Assembly (NCBI GenBank): GCA_050953445.1
Contig: JBMNMS010000001.1
Span: forward strand, 1,240,001 to 1,304,000
Direction of reading: 5' to 3'
Source: JBMNMS01 sp050953445
GTDB taxonomy: Bacteria; Bacillota; Clostridia; Peptostreptococcales; Anaerovoracaceae
Length of the DNA: 64,000 bases
Made by a program: the position numbers and the translations under genes. Shown here one piece after another: positions 35,418 through 42,922 of this stretch (its first letter is position 1; the number at the start of each line of letters is the position of its first letter). Under the pieces are notes generated by a model. That model worked only from the letters and a program-made list of their open reading frames with translations. It was not told the DNA's origin and did not search any database.

Positions 35418-36380
35418 ATGAAAAGAATAGCGGTATTGACAAGCGGCGGGGATTCCCCGGGAATGAATGCGGCCATAAGGGCTGTTGTACGATGTGCGAT
35501 TTATAATGATATGGAGGTATACGGGATCTATCGGGGGTTTGAAGGGTTGATCCAGGGAGACTTTAAAAGGATGGAAGTTCATTCCGTTTCAGATATAATT
35601 CAACGGGGTGGAACCATGCTTAGAACTGCCAGATCCGAGGCTTTCATGACTCCTCCCGGCTTCCAAAGGGCTTTGGACATGTTGGAAAACTTCGAAATAG
35701 AAGGTTTGGTTGTAATAGGTGGAAACGGATCCATGAGAGGTGGGAGAGAGCTTGCAGCTGCAGGTGTGGGTGTTGTTTATCTACCTGGGACAATAGATAA
35801 TGATCTTGGGTATACCGACTTTACCATAGGTTTTGATACAGCTATAAATACGGTTTTGTATGCGGTTAGCAATATCAGGGACACATCTTCTTCCCATGGA
35901 AGAAACACAATCATTGAAGTAATGGGAGGTAAGTCGGGGGAAATCGCTTTATATGCGGGATTGGCGGGGGGAGCCGAGTATATATTAATACCGGAGATAC
36001 CCTTTGATTTAAATGGGCTTTGTCGTAAGATTTTGGAAGGAAAGAATCGGGGTAAATTGCATAGTATTATAATAAGGGCGGAAGGTGCCGATGTGGGTGA
36101 CGAAAGCTTGGAAAAAACAATTTTAAGACGCACCGGGCTGGAGACCAGATCGGTGGCTTTGGGACATATACAAAGGGGTGGATCCCCCACGGCTAATGAC
36201 AGAATTCTTGCAAGCCGCATGGGGCATTATGCCGTTGAGCTTCTTGCGCAGAATAAGTACAATAGGGCCTTGGCAATGAAGGGTGTTGCCATCACAGATT
36301 GGGATTTAAACGAAGCTTTGACAGTAGACAGAACGGTGGATTCTTCTTTACTTAAATTGCTGGATACCCTATCCATTTAA
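35418..36380 (+). CDS. pfkA: 6-phosphofructokinase with Asp103 replaced by Asn
   Basis: Commits fructose 6-phosphate to glycolysis. The 320 residues align without gaps over the first 140 positions with E. coli PfkA numbering: SGGDSPGMNAAIR at 9-21, LRTAR at 68-72, and TIDND at 125-129 with catalytic Asp127. The ATP-site motif is GGNGS at 101-105, not GGDGS, so the Mg-binding Asp103 is Asn. Gly104, the mark of ATP rather than pyrophosphate use, is kept. GHIQRGGSP and DRILASRMG are normal. GAGGAGGG precedes the ATG. Confidence 0.93.
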   Translation: MKRIAVLTSGGDSPGMNAAIRAVVRCAIYNDMEVYGIYRGFEGLIQGDFKRMEVHSVSDIIQRGGTMLRTARSEAFMTPPGFQRALDMLENFEIEGLVVIGGNGSMRGGRELAAAGVGVVYLPGTIDNDLGYTDFTIGFDTAINTVLYAVSNIRDTSSSHGRNTIIEVMGGKSGEIALYAGLAGGAEYILIPEIPFDLNGLCRKILEGKNRGKLHSIIIRAEGADVGDESLEKTILRRTGLETRSVALGHIQRGGSPTANDRILASRMGHYAVELLAQNKYNRALAMKGVAITDWDLNEALTVDRTVDSSLLKLLDTLSI

Positions 36381-36482
36381 GGTGTTGTGGTGGGGTGACT
36401 GAGACTTGAAACGTGAATGGGTACGGTGCACAAAGATGTTTGTTGGCAAGGGATGAAAATAAAGGAAAACGGGGATTTTGTT

Positions 36483-37550
36483 ATGGAAGAAAAAAGAATC
36501 CTATTGCAAGAGGGAAGTATTAAAGAGAAAATGATCTCCTGGATTATTTTGCTCGTCATTTTTGTGACTTTTTGGTATATGATAGATATTGTGCTACTTA
36601 CATTCCTTCTATCTTTTATTTTTTACCATTTGCTTGGGGTTGTTCAAAAGAGCAGCAAAAGGCTATTTTCTTTTTCCCTGCCGGATGCGGTAACGCTTTC
36701 GTTATTGTATGTTTTGGTTCTGAGTGGCCTTGTAGTGTTGGGGTATGAATTGATGCCCAGATTAGCGGTGCAGTTTACCGATATATGGAGAAGCATAATT
36801 GGATTTGATATAAAATCCTTAAAGGATATAATAAATCCCAGATTGTATGCAGTACTGTCTTCATTTGACTACAATAGCTATATAAAAGGGGCCGTGGATG
36901 CGGTAGCAAGGTGGGCAACAGGCATAGGCACCTTTGGTTTGAATATTTTTATAGCTGTACTTTTATCATATCTTTTATTGTTGGAGAAAAAGAGTATTCT
37001 TCATTTTGGAAGGCAGATGGCAAATAGTAAGATTTCCTTCATATATACTTATATTGTATTTTTTGGAGGAAGTTTTATAAAATCCTTTGGTAAGGTTATG
37101 AGGGTTCAGGTTACCATTTCATTTATAAATGCTTTAGTGTCCATGGCTGGCCTTGCAATTATGGGATTTCCTCAGATCTTAGGTCTTGGTATAATGATTT
37201 TCTGCCTGGGCTTGATACCTGTTGCCGGTGTAATAATTTCCCTGGCTCCCCTTTCCATGATAGCCTTTAGTATAGGGGGAATTCCCAAGGTGGTAGGCAT
37301 CTTAGTGATGATAGCGGTGATACATGGGGTGGAGGCCTATATCCTCAATCCCAAATTGATGTCTAACAAAACACATTTACCGGTTTGCTTTATTTTTATA
37401 GTGCTTCTTGTGGCACAACATTATATGGGAACCTGGGGACTACTGATAGGTGTTCCTATCTTTATTTTCCTTTTGGATCTGATGGAGGTAAGCTATGCCG
37501 GTGCCCCTAAGGGAAGATCTTCTTTTAGCGTGAGGGGCAAAAGGAATTGA
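36483..37550 (+). CDS. AI-2E family (UPF0118) transporter
   Basis: A 355-residue integral membrane protein with about seven or eight hydrophobic segments. The C-terminal LGLIPVAGVIISLAP and HGVEAYILNPKLMS segments are the family signature. Members are linked to autoinducer-2 export, Na+/H+ exchange or general permease roles, so the substrate is open. The frame is open to 36417; I prefer the ATG at 36483, which has GGGG eight bases upstream. It converges with the metallophosphoesterase gene, leaving only eight bases between. Confidence 0.85.
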   Translation: MEEKRILLQEGSIKEKMISWIILLVIFVTFWYMIDIVLLTFLLSFIFYHLLGVVQKSSKRLFSFSLPDAVTLSLLYVLVLSGLVVLGYELMPRLAVQFTDIWRSIIGFDIKSLKDIINPRLYAVLSSFDYNSYIKGAVDAVARWATGIGTFGLNIFIAVLLSYLLLLEKKSILHFGRQMANSKISFIYTYIVFFGGSFIKSFGKVMRVQVTISFINALVSMAGLAIMGFPQILGLGIMIFCLGLIPVAGVIISLAPLSMIAFSIGGIPKVVGILVMIAVIHGVEAYILNPKLMSNKTHLPVCFIFIVLLVAQHYMGTWGLLIGVPIFIFLLDLMEVSYAGAPKGRSSFSVRGKRN

Positions 37551-37558
37551 TAGGAGTG

Positions 37559-38404
37559 CTAAGTCTTTTTCAATGTCACCACTGTAATTTCCGGTGGTGA
37601 CATAAAACGCAAGGGAAGTTGGGTCATCCCAATCCCGGGATTTACATAAAGGGAGGCTTGATTTTTGTGAAAGGAATATAATCCTTTCACATATTTTTTT
37701 CCGTAAGGGGGCAGAAAATAATCATCCTTGATCTTTAAATTTATTTGTCGCCCATGGGTATGACCTGAGAGCATTAAATCGATATGGTACTTTAGAGCAC
37801 CATCTATTATATCCGGCTCATGGCAGAGAAGAAGTGAAAAATAATCAGGCTTGGCCGATGATGCGTGAATAGGATCTCCCAGGCCGAACAGCATATCATC
37901 AATACCGATAATCTGAACACCCAGTTCTTCGATAGTAATGTTTTCATTAATTAAGACGGTGAATCCGCCTTCCTCCATAATGGATTTATAATATGAATGG
38001 GCGCCGCCACCATAATCATGGTTTCCAAAGACTGCAAATTTTCCGTATGGGGCCTCAATGCGAGATAGAGCCTTGCTTATGTCCCCTACATCATTCGTTT
38101 TGATATATTCTCGGTAATCGTCAATTAAATCCCCTAAGAAGATGACTAAGTCCGGCTCTATCCCTTCTAAGGTTCTTAAAACCTTTTCGAAGTCCTTTAT
38201 GGAATAGTGATTACCAAAATGGGTATCTGCAAGGGCTGCAATCCTTATGCCCTCGTTAGTGGCTGAAATGTGGGGAGAGGAAAATTCCACTTCCTTTGCG
38301 GTCAACCAATAGGGTTCCACATAATGAGCGTAAAGAAAAACAAGGGAGGAGCAGATAATTAATGTGGTCAAGAGCCTGAGGAAAAATTTTAAAAATTGAA
38401 ACAT
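37559..38404 (-). CDS. Membrane-anchored metallophosphoesterase (YkuE/YaeI type)
   Basis: A 281-residue protein with an N-terminal membrane anchor (about residues 8-28) and an extracellular calcineurin-like phosphoesterase domain. The metal ligands are visible: DTHFGNH, GDLIDD, GNHDYGG, a lone CHEPD and GHTHGRQ. Family members cleave UDP-2,3-diacylglucosamine-like or other phosphodiesters at the membrane; the substrate here is unknown. The gene is divergent from the flavoprotein gene. Confidence 0.85.
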   Translation of the reverse strand: MFQFLKFFLRLLTTLIICSSLVFLYAHYVEPYWLTAKEVEFSSPHISATNEGIRIAALADTHFGNHYSIKDFEKVLRTLEGIEPDLVIFLGDLIDDYREYIKTNDVGDISKALSRIEAPYGKFAVFGNHDYGGGAHSYYKSIMEEGGFTVLINENITIEELGVQIIGIDDMLFGLGDPIHASSAKPDYFSLLLCHEPDIIDGALKYHIDLMLSGHTHGRQINLKIKDDYFLPPYGKKYVKGLYSFHKNQASLYVNPGIGMTQLPLRFMSPPEITVVTLKKT

Positions 38405-38428
38405 ATCAAACTCCGCTATGTTAAAATA

Positions 38429-38449
38429 ATTATTGAATCAATCAATAAT
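38429..38449. repeat. Short inverted repeat in the divergent promoter region
   Basis: ATTATTGA (38429-38436) and TCAATAAT (38442-38449) form a perfect 8-bp inverted repeat with a five-base centre. It lies between two divergent genes and could be an operator. No regulator can be named. Confidence 0.3.
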
Positions 38450-38530
38450 ATAATTTTATCATTCCTATTTGGAATAAGGCAATAAAGTATATGGAATTTC
38501 CACAGAAACTACACAGAAGGAGAAATAAAA

Positions 38531-39784
38531 TTGAGCATAGCTATTGTGGGGGGGGGAGCCTCGGGGATGATGGCCGCCATCGGAGCAGGAGAGCAGATCA
38601 GTGGTGAAAACATTGTAATAATAGAGAAGAATAGTGTTGTGGGTCGTAAGGTATTGGCAACGGGAAATGGCAGGTGCAACCTTACTAATGTGAACTGTAC
38701 CAGCGAGGATTATGCATGTGGTTCGGTTGAAAAGAATGAGTTTGTAAAAAAAGCTATGAAGGCTTTTGGATATGAAAGGACTGTAAATAAGTTCCATGAA
38801 ATAGGACTCATGACAAGGTTGGAGGAGGCAGGTCGGGAATACCCCTATGATGGTCAGGCATCTTCAGTAACAGGAGCACTTGAATCCAGGATTAGATCTA
38901 TGGGAATTCAAGTCATGACGGAGGCAGTAATAAGTAGGATTGAAAGGATAGAGGATGGATTCGTCTTGATTACTGAGGATGAAAGGACTTTTTTCGCTGA
39001 TAAGGTCATTTTGGCCACCGGTGGAAAAGCGGGGATGCAATATGGTTCCGCCGGGGATGGGTATGGTTTTGCAAAGGGGTTTGGTTTAAAAATGGTTAAA
39101 CCCAGGCCGGCTCTTGTTCGGATGAAGGTAGATTGTCCGAATTTTTCTCAGGCAAAGGGAGTGCGGGCAAAGGGGAGGGTAATGCTGGCATCAGATGGGA
39201 AGGAAATAGCGTACGCAGAAGGTGAGGTTCAATTTGCCGAGAAGGCATTATCCGGCATTTGCATTTTTGACATCAGCCGTTTTTATCGAAGGGATATGAT
39301 AAATCCCCATGTAATAATTGATTTGTTTCCACACTTCTCATATGAGGAGCTGCTGGAAAAATTGTATGACAGAATGATTTTTTTGAAGGAACGGAGAGTG
39401 AATGATTTTTTGGATGGTATGTTGCACCCTAAGCTGAAGGCATTTTATCTTTCAAGGTGGATAGGAGATAGGAGGGATTTTAGTGTTTCAACGCTTTCCC
39501 GGGAGGACATAGAGTGTTTACCTAAAATTCTAAAAGCTTGGGAATTGCCGGTTTATGGAACCGCAGGCTGGAAGGAGAGTCAGGTTAGCGGTGGGGGAGT
39601 GGATGTTTCGCAGGTGTTGCCGGAAACGATGGAGATAGAGGGGATTAAGGGTCTTTATGTTGCCGGTGAGCTTTTGGATGTGGATGGACCTTGTGGCGGC
39701 TGGAATCTGCAGTGGGCATGGACTTCCGGTTATCTGGCAGGGAGAGCTGCGGCAAAAGATGGAGGTGGTGTATCTTTTGGATAA
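38531..39784 (+). CDS. NAD(P)/FAD-dependent oxidoreductase, HI0933/BaiN family
   Basis: A 417-residue flavoprotein with an N-terminal FAD-binding site (IAIVGGGASGMMAAIGA, residues 3-19), the family motif GRKVLATGNGRCNLTN near 38-53, and a C-terminal second FAD segment with GELLDVDGPCGGWNLQWAW. Family members (YhiN, BaiN) include a flavoprotein of bile-acid dehydroxylating bacteria, but most have no known substrate. The start is TTG with AGAAGGAG upstream. Its last eight bases overlap the cobO start. Confidence 0.88.
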   Translation: MSIAIVGGGASGMMAAIGAGEQISGENIVIIEKNSVVGRKVLATGNGRCNLTNVNCTSEDYACGSVEKNEFVKKAMKAFGYERTVNKFHEIGLMTRLEEAGREYPYDGQASSVTGALESRIRSMGIQVMTEAVISRIERIEDGFVLITEDERTFFADKVILATGGKAGMQYGSAGDGYGFAKGFGLKMVKPRPALVRMKVDCPNFSQAKGVRAKGRVMLASDGKEIAYAEGEVQFAEKALSGICIFDISRFYRRDMINPHVIIDLFPHFSYEELLEKLYDRMIFLKERRVNDFLDGMLHPKLKAFYLSRWIGDRRDFSVSTLSREDIECLPKILKAWELPVYGTAGWKESQVSGGGVDVSQVLPETMEIEGIKGLYVAGELLDVDGPCGGWNLQWAWTSGYLAGRAAAKDGGGVSFG

Positions 39785-40292
39785 GGGTTTTATTCAGGTT
39801 TATACGGGGGATGGCAAGGGTAAGACCACTGCTGCATTGGGACTTGCCCTACGATGTTTGTGCGGAGGCTATAAGGTTTTTTTCGGTCAGTTCATGAAGG
39901 GCAGAGATTATAGTGAGTTAAAGGCTGTTGCGTATTTTACGGACTTGACTATGGAGCAGTACGGTGCTAAAGAATTTGTAAAAGAAGACCCGTCTGATGA
40001 GGAGATTTTAAAGGCACAGGAAGGATTGTCACGCATAGGGGAGGCGCTCAGGTCAGGTGGGTATAAGTTGGTGGTTTTGGATGAAGTAAACACGGCAATA
40101 GACCATAAACTATTGGATGTTATGGATGTTATAGAGGTGCTTGAACATAGATACAGGGAAACGGAAGTAGTTCTTACGGGTAGGAATGCTCCACCGGAAA
40201 TAATAGGGATAGCGGATTTAGTAACGGAGATGAGGGAGATTAAGCATTATTATAGCAGGGGTGTGCGTGGGCGCAGAGGAATTGAATATTGA
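39777..40292 (+). CDS. cobO: Cob(I)yrinic acid a,c-diamide adenosyltransferase
   Basis: Adenosylates the cobalt of corrinoids to make coenzyme B12 or to salvage cobinamide. The 171 residues have the P-loop TGDGKGKTTAALG, FMKG, and LDEVNTAI. An in-frame ATG at 39759 exists, but GGAGGTGGTG at 39761-39770 lies nine bases before the TTG at 39777 and would be inside the gene if the ATG were used, so TTG is preferred. The gene overlaps the flavoprotein stop by eight bases. No other cobalamin gene is in the window. Confidence 0.9.
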   Translation: MDKGFIQVYTGDGKGKTTAALGLALRCLCGGYKVFFGQFMKGRDYSELKAVAYFTDLTMEQYGAKEFVKEDPSDEEILKAQEGLSRIGEALRSGGYKLVVLDEVNTAIDHKLLDVMDVIEVLEHRYRETEVVLTGRNAPPEIIGIADLVTEMREIKHYYSRGVRGRRGIEY

Positions 40293-40297
40293 GAGAG

Positions 40298-40338
40298 TGA
40301 TAGGGGGAGTCAGAGTATCTGGTTCCCCCTTTCATTTT
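40298..40338. terminator. Bidirectional terminator between cobO and spoIIID
   Basis: AGGGGGA (40302-40308) pairs with TCCCCCT around a loop, followed by TTTCATTTTG on the plus strand. The convergent spoIIID stop lies right beside it. Confidence 0.7.
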
Positions 40339-40339
40339 G

Positions 40340-40591
40340 TTATTTGAGTTCTTTATATTTTTGACGTGTAGCAAGCCCCCCTCGGATATGACGTTCAGCT
40401 TTATTGTTATTTAAAATTGATTTAACCTCACCTGCCATGGTAGGATTTATCTCTAAAAGGCGTTCTGTTACGTCCTTATGTACCGTTGATTTGCTTACTC
40501 TAAACTTTTTTGCCGCTGCTCGAACAGTAGCATTTGTCTCCAGAATATATTGAGCCAATTCAATGACACGTTCTTCTATGTAATCCTTCAA
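40340..40591 (-). CDS. spoIIID: Stage III sporulation transcriptional regulator SpoIIID
   Basis: Mother-cell regulator that acts with sigma E and sets up sigma K expression. The 83 residues match the family, with the helix-turn-helix ATVRAAAKKFRVSKSTVHKDV at about 22-42 and the basic C-terminal GGLATRQKYKELK. The start is TTG, preceded by a run of six G. A C-rich tract about 65 nt further up the transcript (40665-40672 on the plus strand) can pair with that run. Sixty-six bases of this gene (40485-40550) are repeated at 42239-42304. The gene shows the organism is a spore former. Confidence 0.96.
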   Translation of the reverse strand: MKDYIEERVIELAQYILETNATVRAAAKKFRVSKSTVHKDVTERLLEINPTMAGEVKSILNNNKAERHIRGGLATRQKYKELK

Positions 40592-40808
40592 TCGTATGGC
40601 CCCCCTTTAATCAATCGTCACATACTTTGGCGATAGAACAGTCTCGTCAAATTATGTATATGTTAAGGGGGCTTAGGATATGACAAGGAGGCAGGGGGCA
40701 GAGTTCTTAATATGTCAAGGTAATGGTGCTTGCAGCTATAATCGACCTAAGCTCAAAAAGGTTTTCAGCCCGGAAAGTCAAGGCTCAACAAAAAACAATC
40801 GAAGCAGA
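40592..40808. other. spoIIID upstream region and ATPase 3' flank
   Basis: The 217 bp contain AAGGGGGC (40665-40672) and its near complement (40599-40607), which would form a stem over the spoIIID ribosome binding site in the minus-strand transcript. I see no clear sigma E promoter and no gene. Confidence 0.4.
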
Positions 40809-42131
40809 TTAGTTTTTCAATTGCTCCAATGCAATTCCAATAATCTTATTCGCATGATCAGCCATAAACAACGGTATATTCAGCAGGTCATCATCCATAC
40901 GCAGGTTACTCAGTGAAAAACGGACACGCAGCTTCACTTTATCGCCGTATTTTTCCTTGTACTTTTTCAGACTCCGATTTTCCACATTGCTTTCCGCTTT
41001 TACTTCGACGGGTAAAATATCCTTTTCCCTCTGAATCAGAAAATCAACCTCATATCTTGGATTTTCCACCGTCCAATACCGGGGCATGGCCTCAAATTGG
41101 TTTTGCAGGGCTTGCAGAACATAGTTTTCACTTAAAGCCCCTTTAAACTCTACAAATAGCCTGTTGCCCTCGCCAAAAGCCGAAGGAGCTAAGAGAGATA
41201 GCCGACGCAATAATCCCACATCTGCCATATAAAGCTTAAAGGCAGACAAATCATCGTATGCTGAAATAGGCAGTCCCGGGGCAGTGCTGCGGTATATCTT
41301 ATAAGTTAAATTGGCATCGCAAAGCCATTGCAGGGCATCCTCGTATTCTCGTGCCCTTGCTCCTTCCTTAACGACCTTGTAGATAAATTTTTTATTCTCT
41401 CTTGTCAGCTGGTATGGAATTGATATCCAGATCATTGATATTTTTGGAAAGTCCTTAGGGTCGGGGTGTTTGGCAAAATCACGCTCATAAGCTCCTAAAA
41501 TGTTGGACAACACCTGCTGCATCAGTTCCACATCCCGATCTTGCACCCAGGAACTAACAGACTCCGGCATACCGCCTGTTACAAAGTACATTTTAAGTTT
41601 TTCATATAACGGATTGAAAAAGGCCTCCGGGATCGGCTCAATCCTATCTACGCTTTTCATATAATCGGCAAAGTTACCGTCACCATTGGCCATTAAAAAC
41701 TCTGTAAAGGTCATTGGCATGATTTCCCAAAAATCAACCTTGCCCACTGGGAAGGAAGCAGGTTTGGAAAGGGCAATGCCCAGTAGCGAACCTGCACAGG
41801 CCACATGATAATAAGGCGTGTTTTCGCAGAAATATTTCAGTGTGTTTAGCGCATCAGGGCATTCCTGTATCTCATCGAATACAATAAGAGTGTCCTCCGG
41901 ATTATCCTGTTTATTGATCTGGCCGCTGGTCATTATCAGATTTTGAAGGATACGATCCACATCCTTAGTGCTTTCAAAAAACTGCTTGTATTCCGGATGT
42001 TCGTCAAAGTTGAGATAGGTTATATTTCCATAATGAGTTTTGGCGAATTCTTTCAAAAGCCAGGTCTTACCCACCTGACGCACCCCTTTCAAAATAAGGG
42101 GTTTTCTATATTTGGAGTTTTTCCAGCACAA
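40809..42131 (-). CDS. AAA ATPase with DUF4143 domain, probably damaged at the 5' end
   Basis: A 440-residue protein of the AAA_14/DUF4143 group. Walker A is GVRQVGKTWLLKEF near residue 16, Walker B LIVFDEIQECPDAL near 83, and the C-terminal DUF4143 part has the nuclease-like RYEVDFLIQREKDILPVEVK. Family members usually have several residues before the KLLxWKNS segment, starting with Met. Here the only start is a TTG without Shine-Dalgarno sequence, and an in-frame stop lies at 42144-42146. The next frame upstream reads NKEYIK, as if a base was lost. These ATPases are often horizontally moved and their role is unknown. It may be a pseudogene. Confidence 0.75.
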   Translation of the reverse strand: MCWKNSKYRKPLILKGVRQVGKTWLLKEFAKTHYGNITYLNFDEHPEYKQFFESTKDVDRILQNLIMTSGQINKQDNPEDTLIVFDEIQECPDALNTLKYFCENTPYYHVACAGSLLGIALSKPASFPVGKVDFWEIMPMTFTEFLMANGDGNFADYMKSVDRIEPIPEAFFNPLYEKLKMYFVTGGMPESVSSWVQDRDVELMQQVLSNILGAYERDFAKHPDPKDFPKISMIWISIPYQLTRENKKFIYKVVKEGARAREYEDALQWLCDANLTYKIYRSTAPGLPISAYDDLSAFKLYMADVGLLRRLSLLAPSAFGEGNRLFVEFKGALSENYVLQALQNQFEAMPRYWTVENPRYEVDFLIQREKDILPVEVKAESNVENRSLKKYKEKYGDKVKLRVRFSLSNLRMDDDLLNIPLFMADHANKIIGIALEQLKN

Positions 42132-42234
42132 CAGCTTTTGCTTTTATGTATTCTTTATTTTACCTGTAAGTTTAGCCTCTAAGCCGCATACTCGAACACC
42201 CAATGCAACCGACACCGATTATTATAACCGTCTA

Positions 42235-42304
42235 TACTGTTGATTTGCTTACTCTAAACTTTTTTGCCGCTGCTCGAACAGTGGCATTTGTCTCCAGAAT
42301 ATAT
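42235..42304 (-). pseudogene. spoIIID fragment (partial duplicate)
   Basis: These 70 bp match 40481-40550 within spoIIID with two mismatches; the inner 66 bp have only one. Read on the minus strand the fragment encodes YILETNATVRAAAKKFRVSKSTV, the SpoIIID helix-turn-helix, and then meets TAG instead of continuing. It is in the same orientation as spoIIID, 1754 bp away, so the two copies flank the ATPase gene as direct repeats. Confidence 0.9.
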
Positions 42305-42313
42305 GGGTACTCT

Positions 42314-42361
42314 GACACCAAAAAGATGTCAAGGCGCCTGTACCTCCGGCATCTTTGTGTC
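42314..42361. repeat. Imperfect inverted repeat next to the spoIIID fragment
   Basis: GACAC-CA-AAAAGATG at 42314-42328 pairs with CATCTTTGTGTC at 42350-42361 around a 21-base centre. It could be a hairpin or the trace of a mobile element end. No transposase is nearby. Confidence 0.4.
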
Positions 42362-42431
42362 CCCTTATATCCTTGCAGTTTTATGAAATTATTGGTAGCA
42401 TAATAATCATATTGATACAGGAGGGATTGTT

Positions 42432-42908
42432 ATGCACAGTGTTGAATCAAAACTTCGTAAAGGATTGTCCAACGTTCAAAAGGGTATAGGAGAAGGTAAA
42501 GCAAAGTTTCAAACTTCACAGGAAGTCGTAAGTTTGAGAACCAGCGTCGCTGAAAAGGAAAGAGAACGTACGATATTGATTCTTTCCCTTGGGGAAATAG
42601 TCTATGGTATGATAAGGAAAAACCAGCTATCCTTTGAGGAGGTAGGAACAATACCATCAAATATTGTAGAGGTAGACAAGGAGATTTATAGGCTGTTAAA
42701 TCAAATAGGGGAAAAAACAAAAAAAGGAACTGACTTAATTTGTACCTGTGGCAATGTACTTTCTATAGAGGATAAATTTTGTAAAAAGTGCGGAGCAAAG
42801 GCAGATGATGTATCCGGAGAACCGTTGGATGACATTCTGTGTCACCGTTGTCAAAGTGAAATAGATAGCCAATCCAAGTATTGTAATTGTTGTGGCATAA
42901 AATTATAG
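42432..42908 (+). CDS. Zinc-ribbon protein, unknown function
   Basis: A 158-residue soluble protein. The first 95 residues are charged and helical. The C-terminus has two zinc ribbons: CTCG plus CKKCG (about residues 106-126) and CHRC plus CNCCG (about 139-155). GGAGGG precedes the ATG. It is followed closely by a zinc-ribbon membrane protein and a TcaA-like protein, so it probably belongs to an envelope module. I do not recognise a characterised family. Confidence 0.75.
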   Translation: MHSVESKLRKGLSNVQKGIGEGKAKFQTSQEVVSLRTSVAEKERERTILILSLGEIVYGMIRKNQLSFEEVGTIPSNIVEVDKEIYRLLNQIGEKTKKGTDLICTCGNVLSIEDKFCKKCGAKADDVSGEPLDDILCHRCQSEIDSQSKYCNCCGIKL

Positions 42909-42922
42909 TGGAGGATAGAAGA

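Larger units (their letters stand above)
42132..42431. other. Accessory spacer between the ATPase and zinc-ribbon genes
   Basis: This 300-bp stretch holds the spoIIID fragment (42235-42304), an imperfect inverted repeat (42314-42361) and, at its end, the CAGGAGGG ribosome binding site of the next gene. I see no intact gene. Confidence 0.6.

Noticed and set aside
40680..40916. 78-residue plus-strand frame between spoIIID and the ATPase
   Set aside because: It has no ribosome binding site before its start and overlaps the end of the ATPase gene on the other strand.
42203..42403. 66-residue plus-strand frame over the spoIIID fragment
   Set aside because: It is antisense to the duplicated spoIIID codons and has no ribosome binding site.
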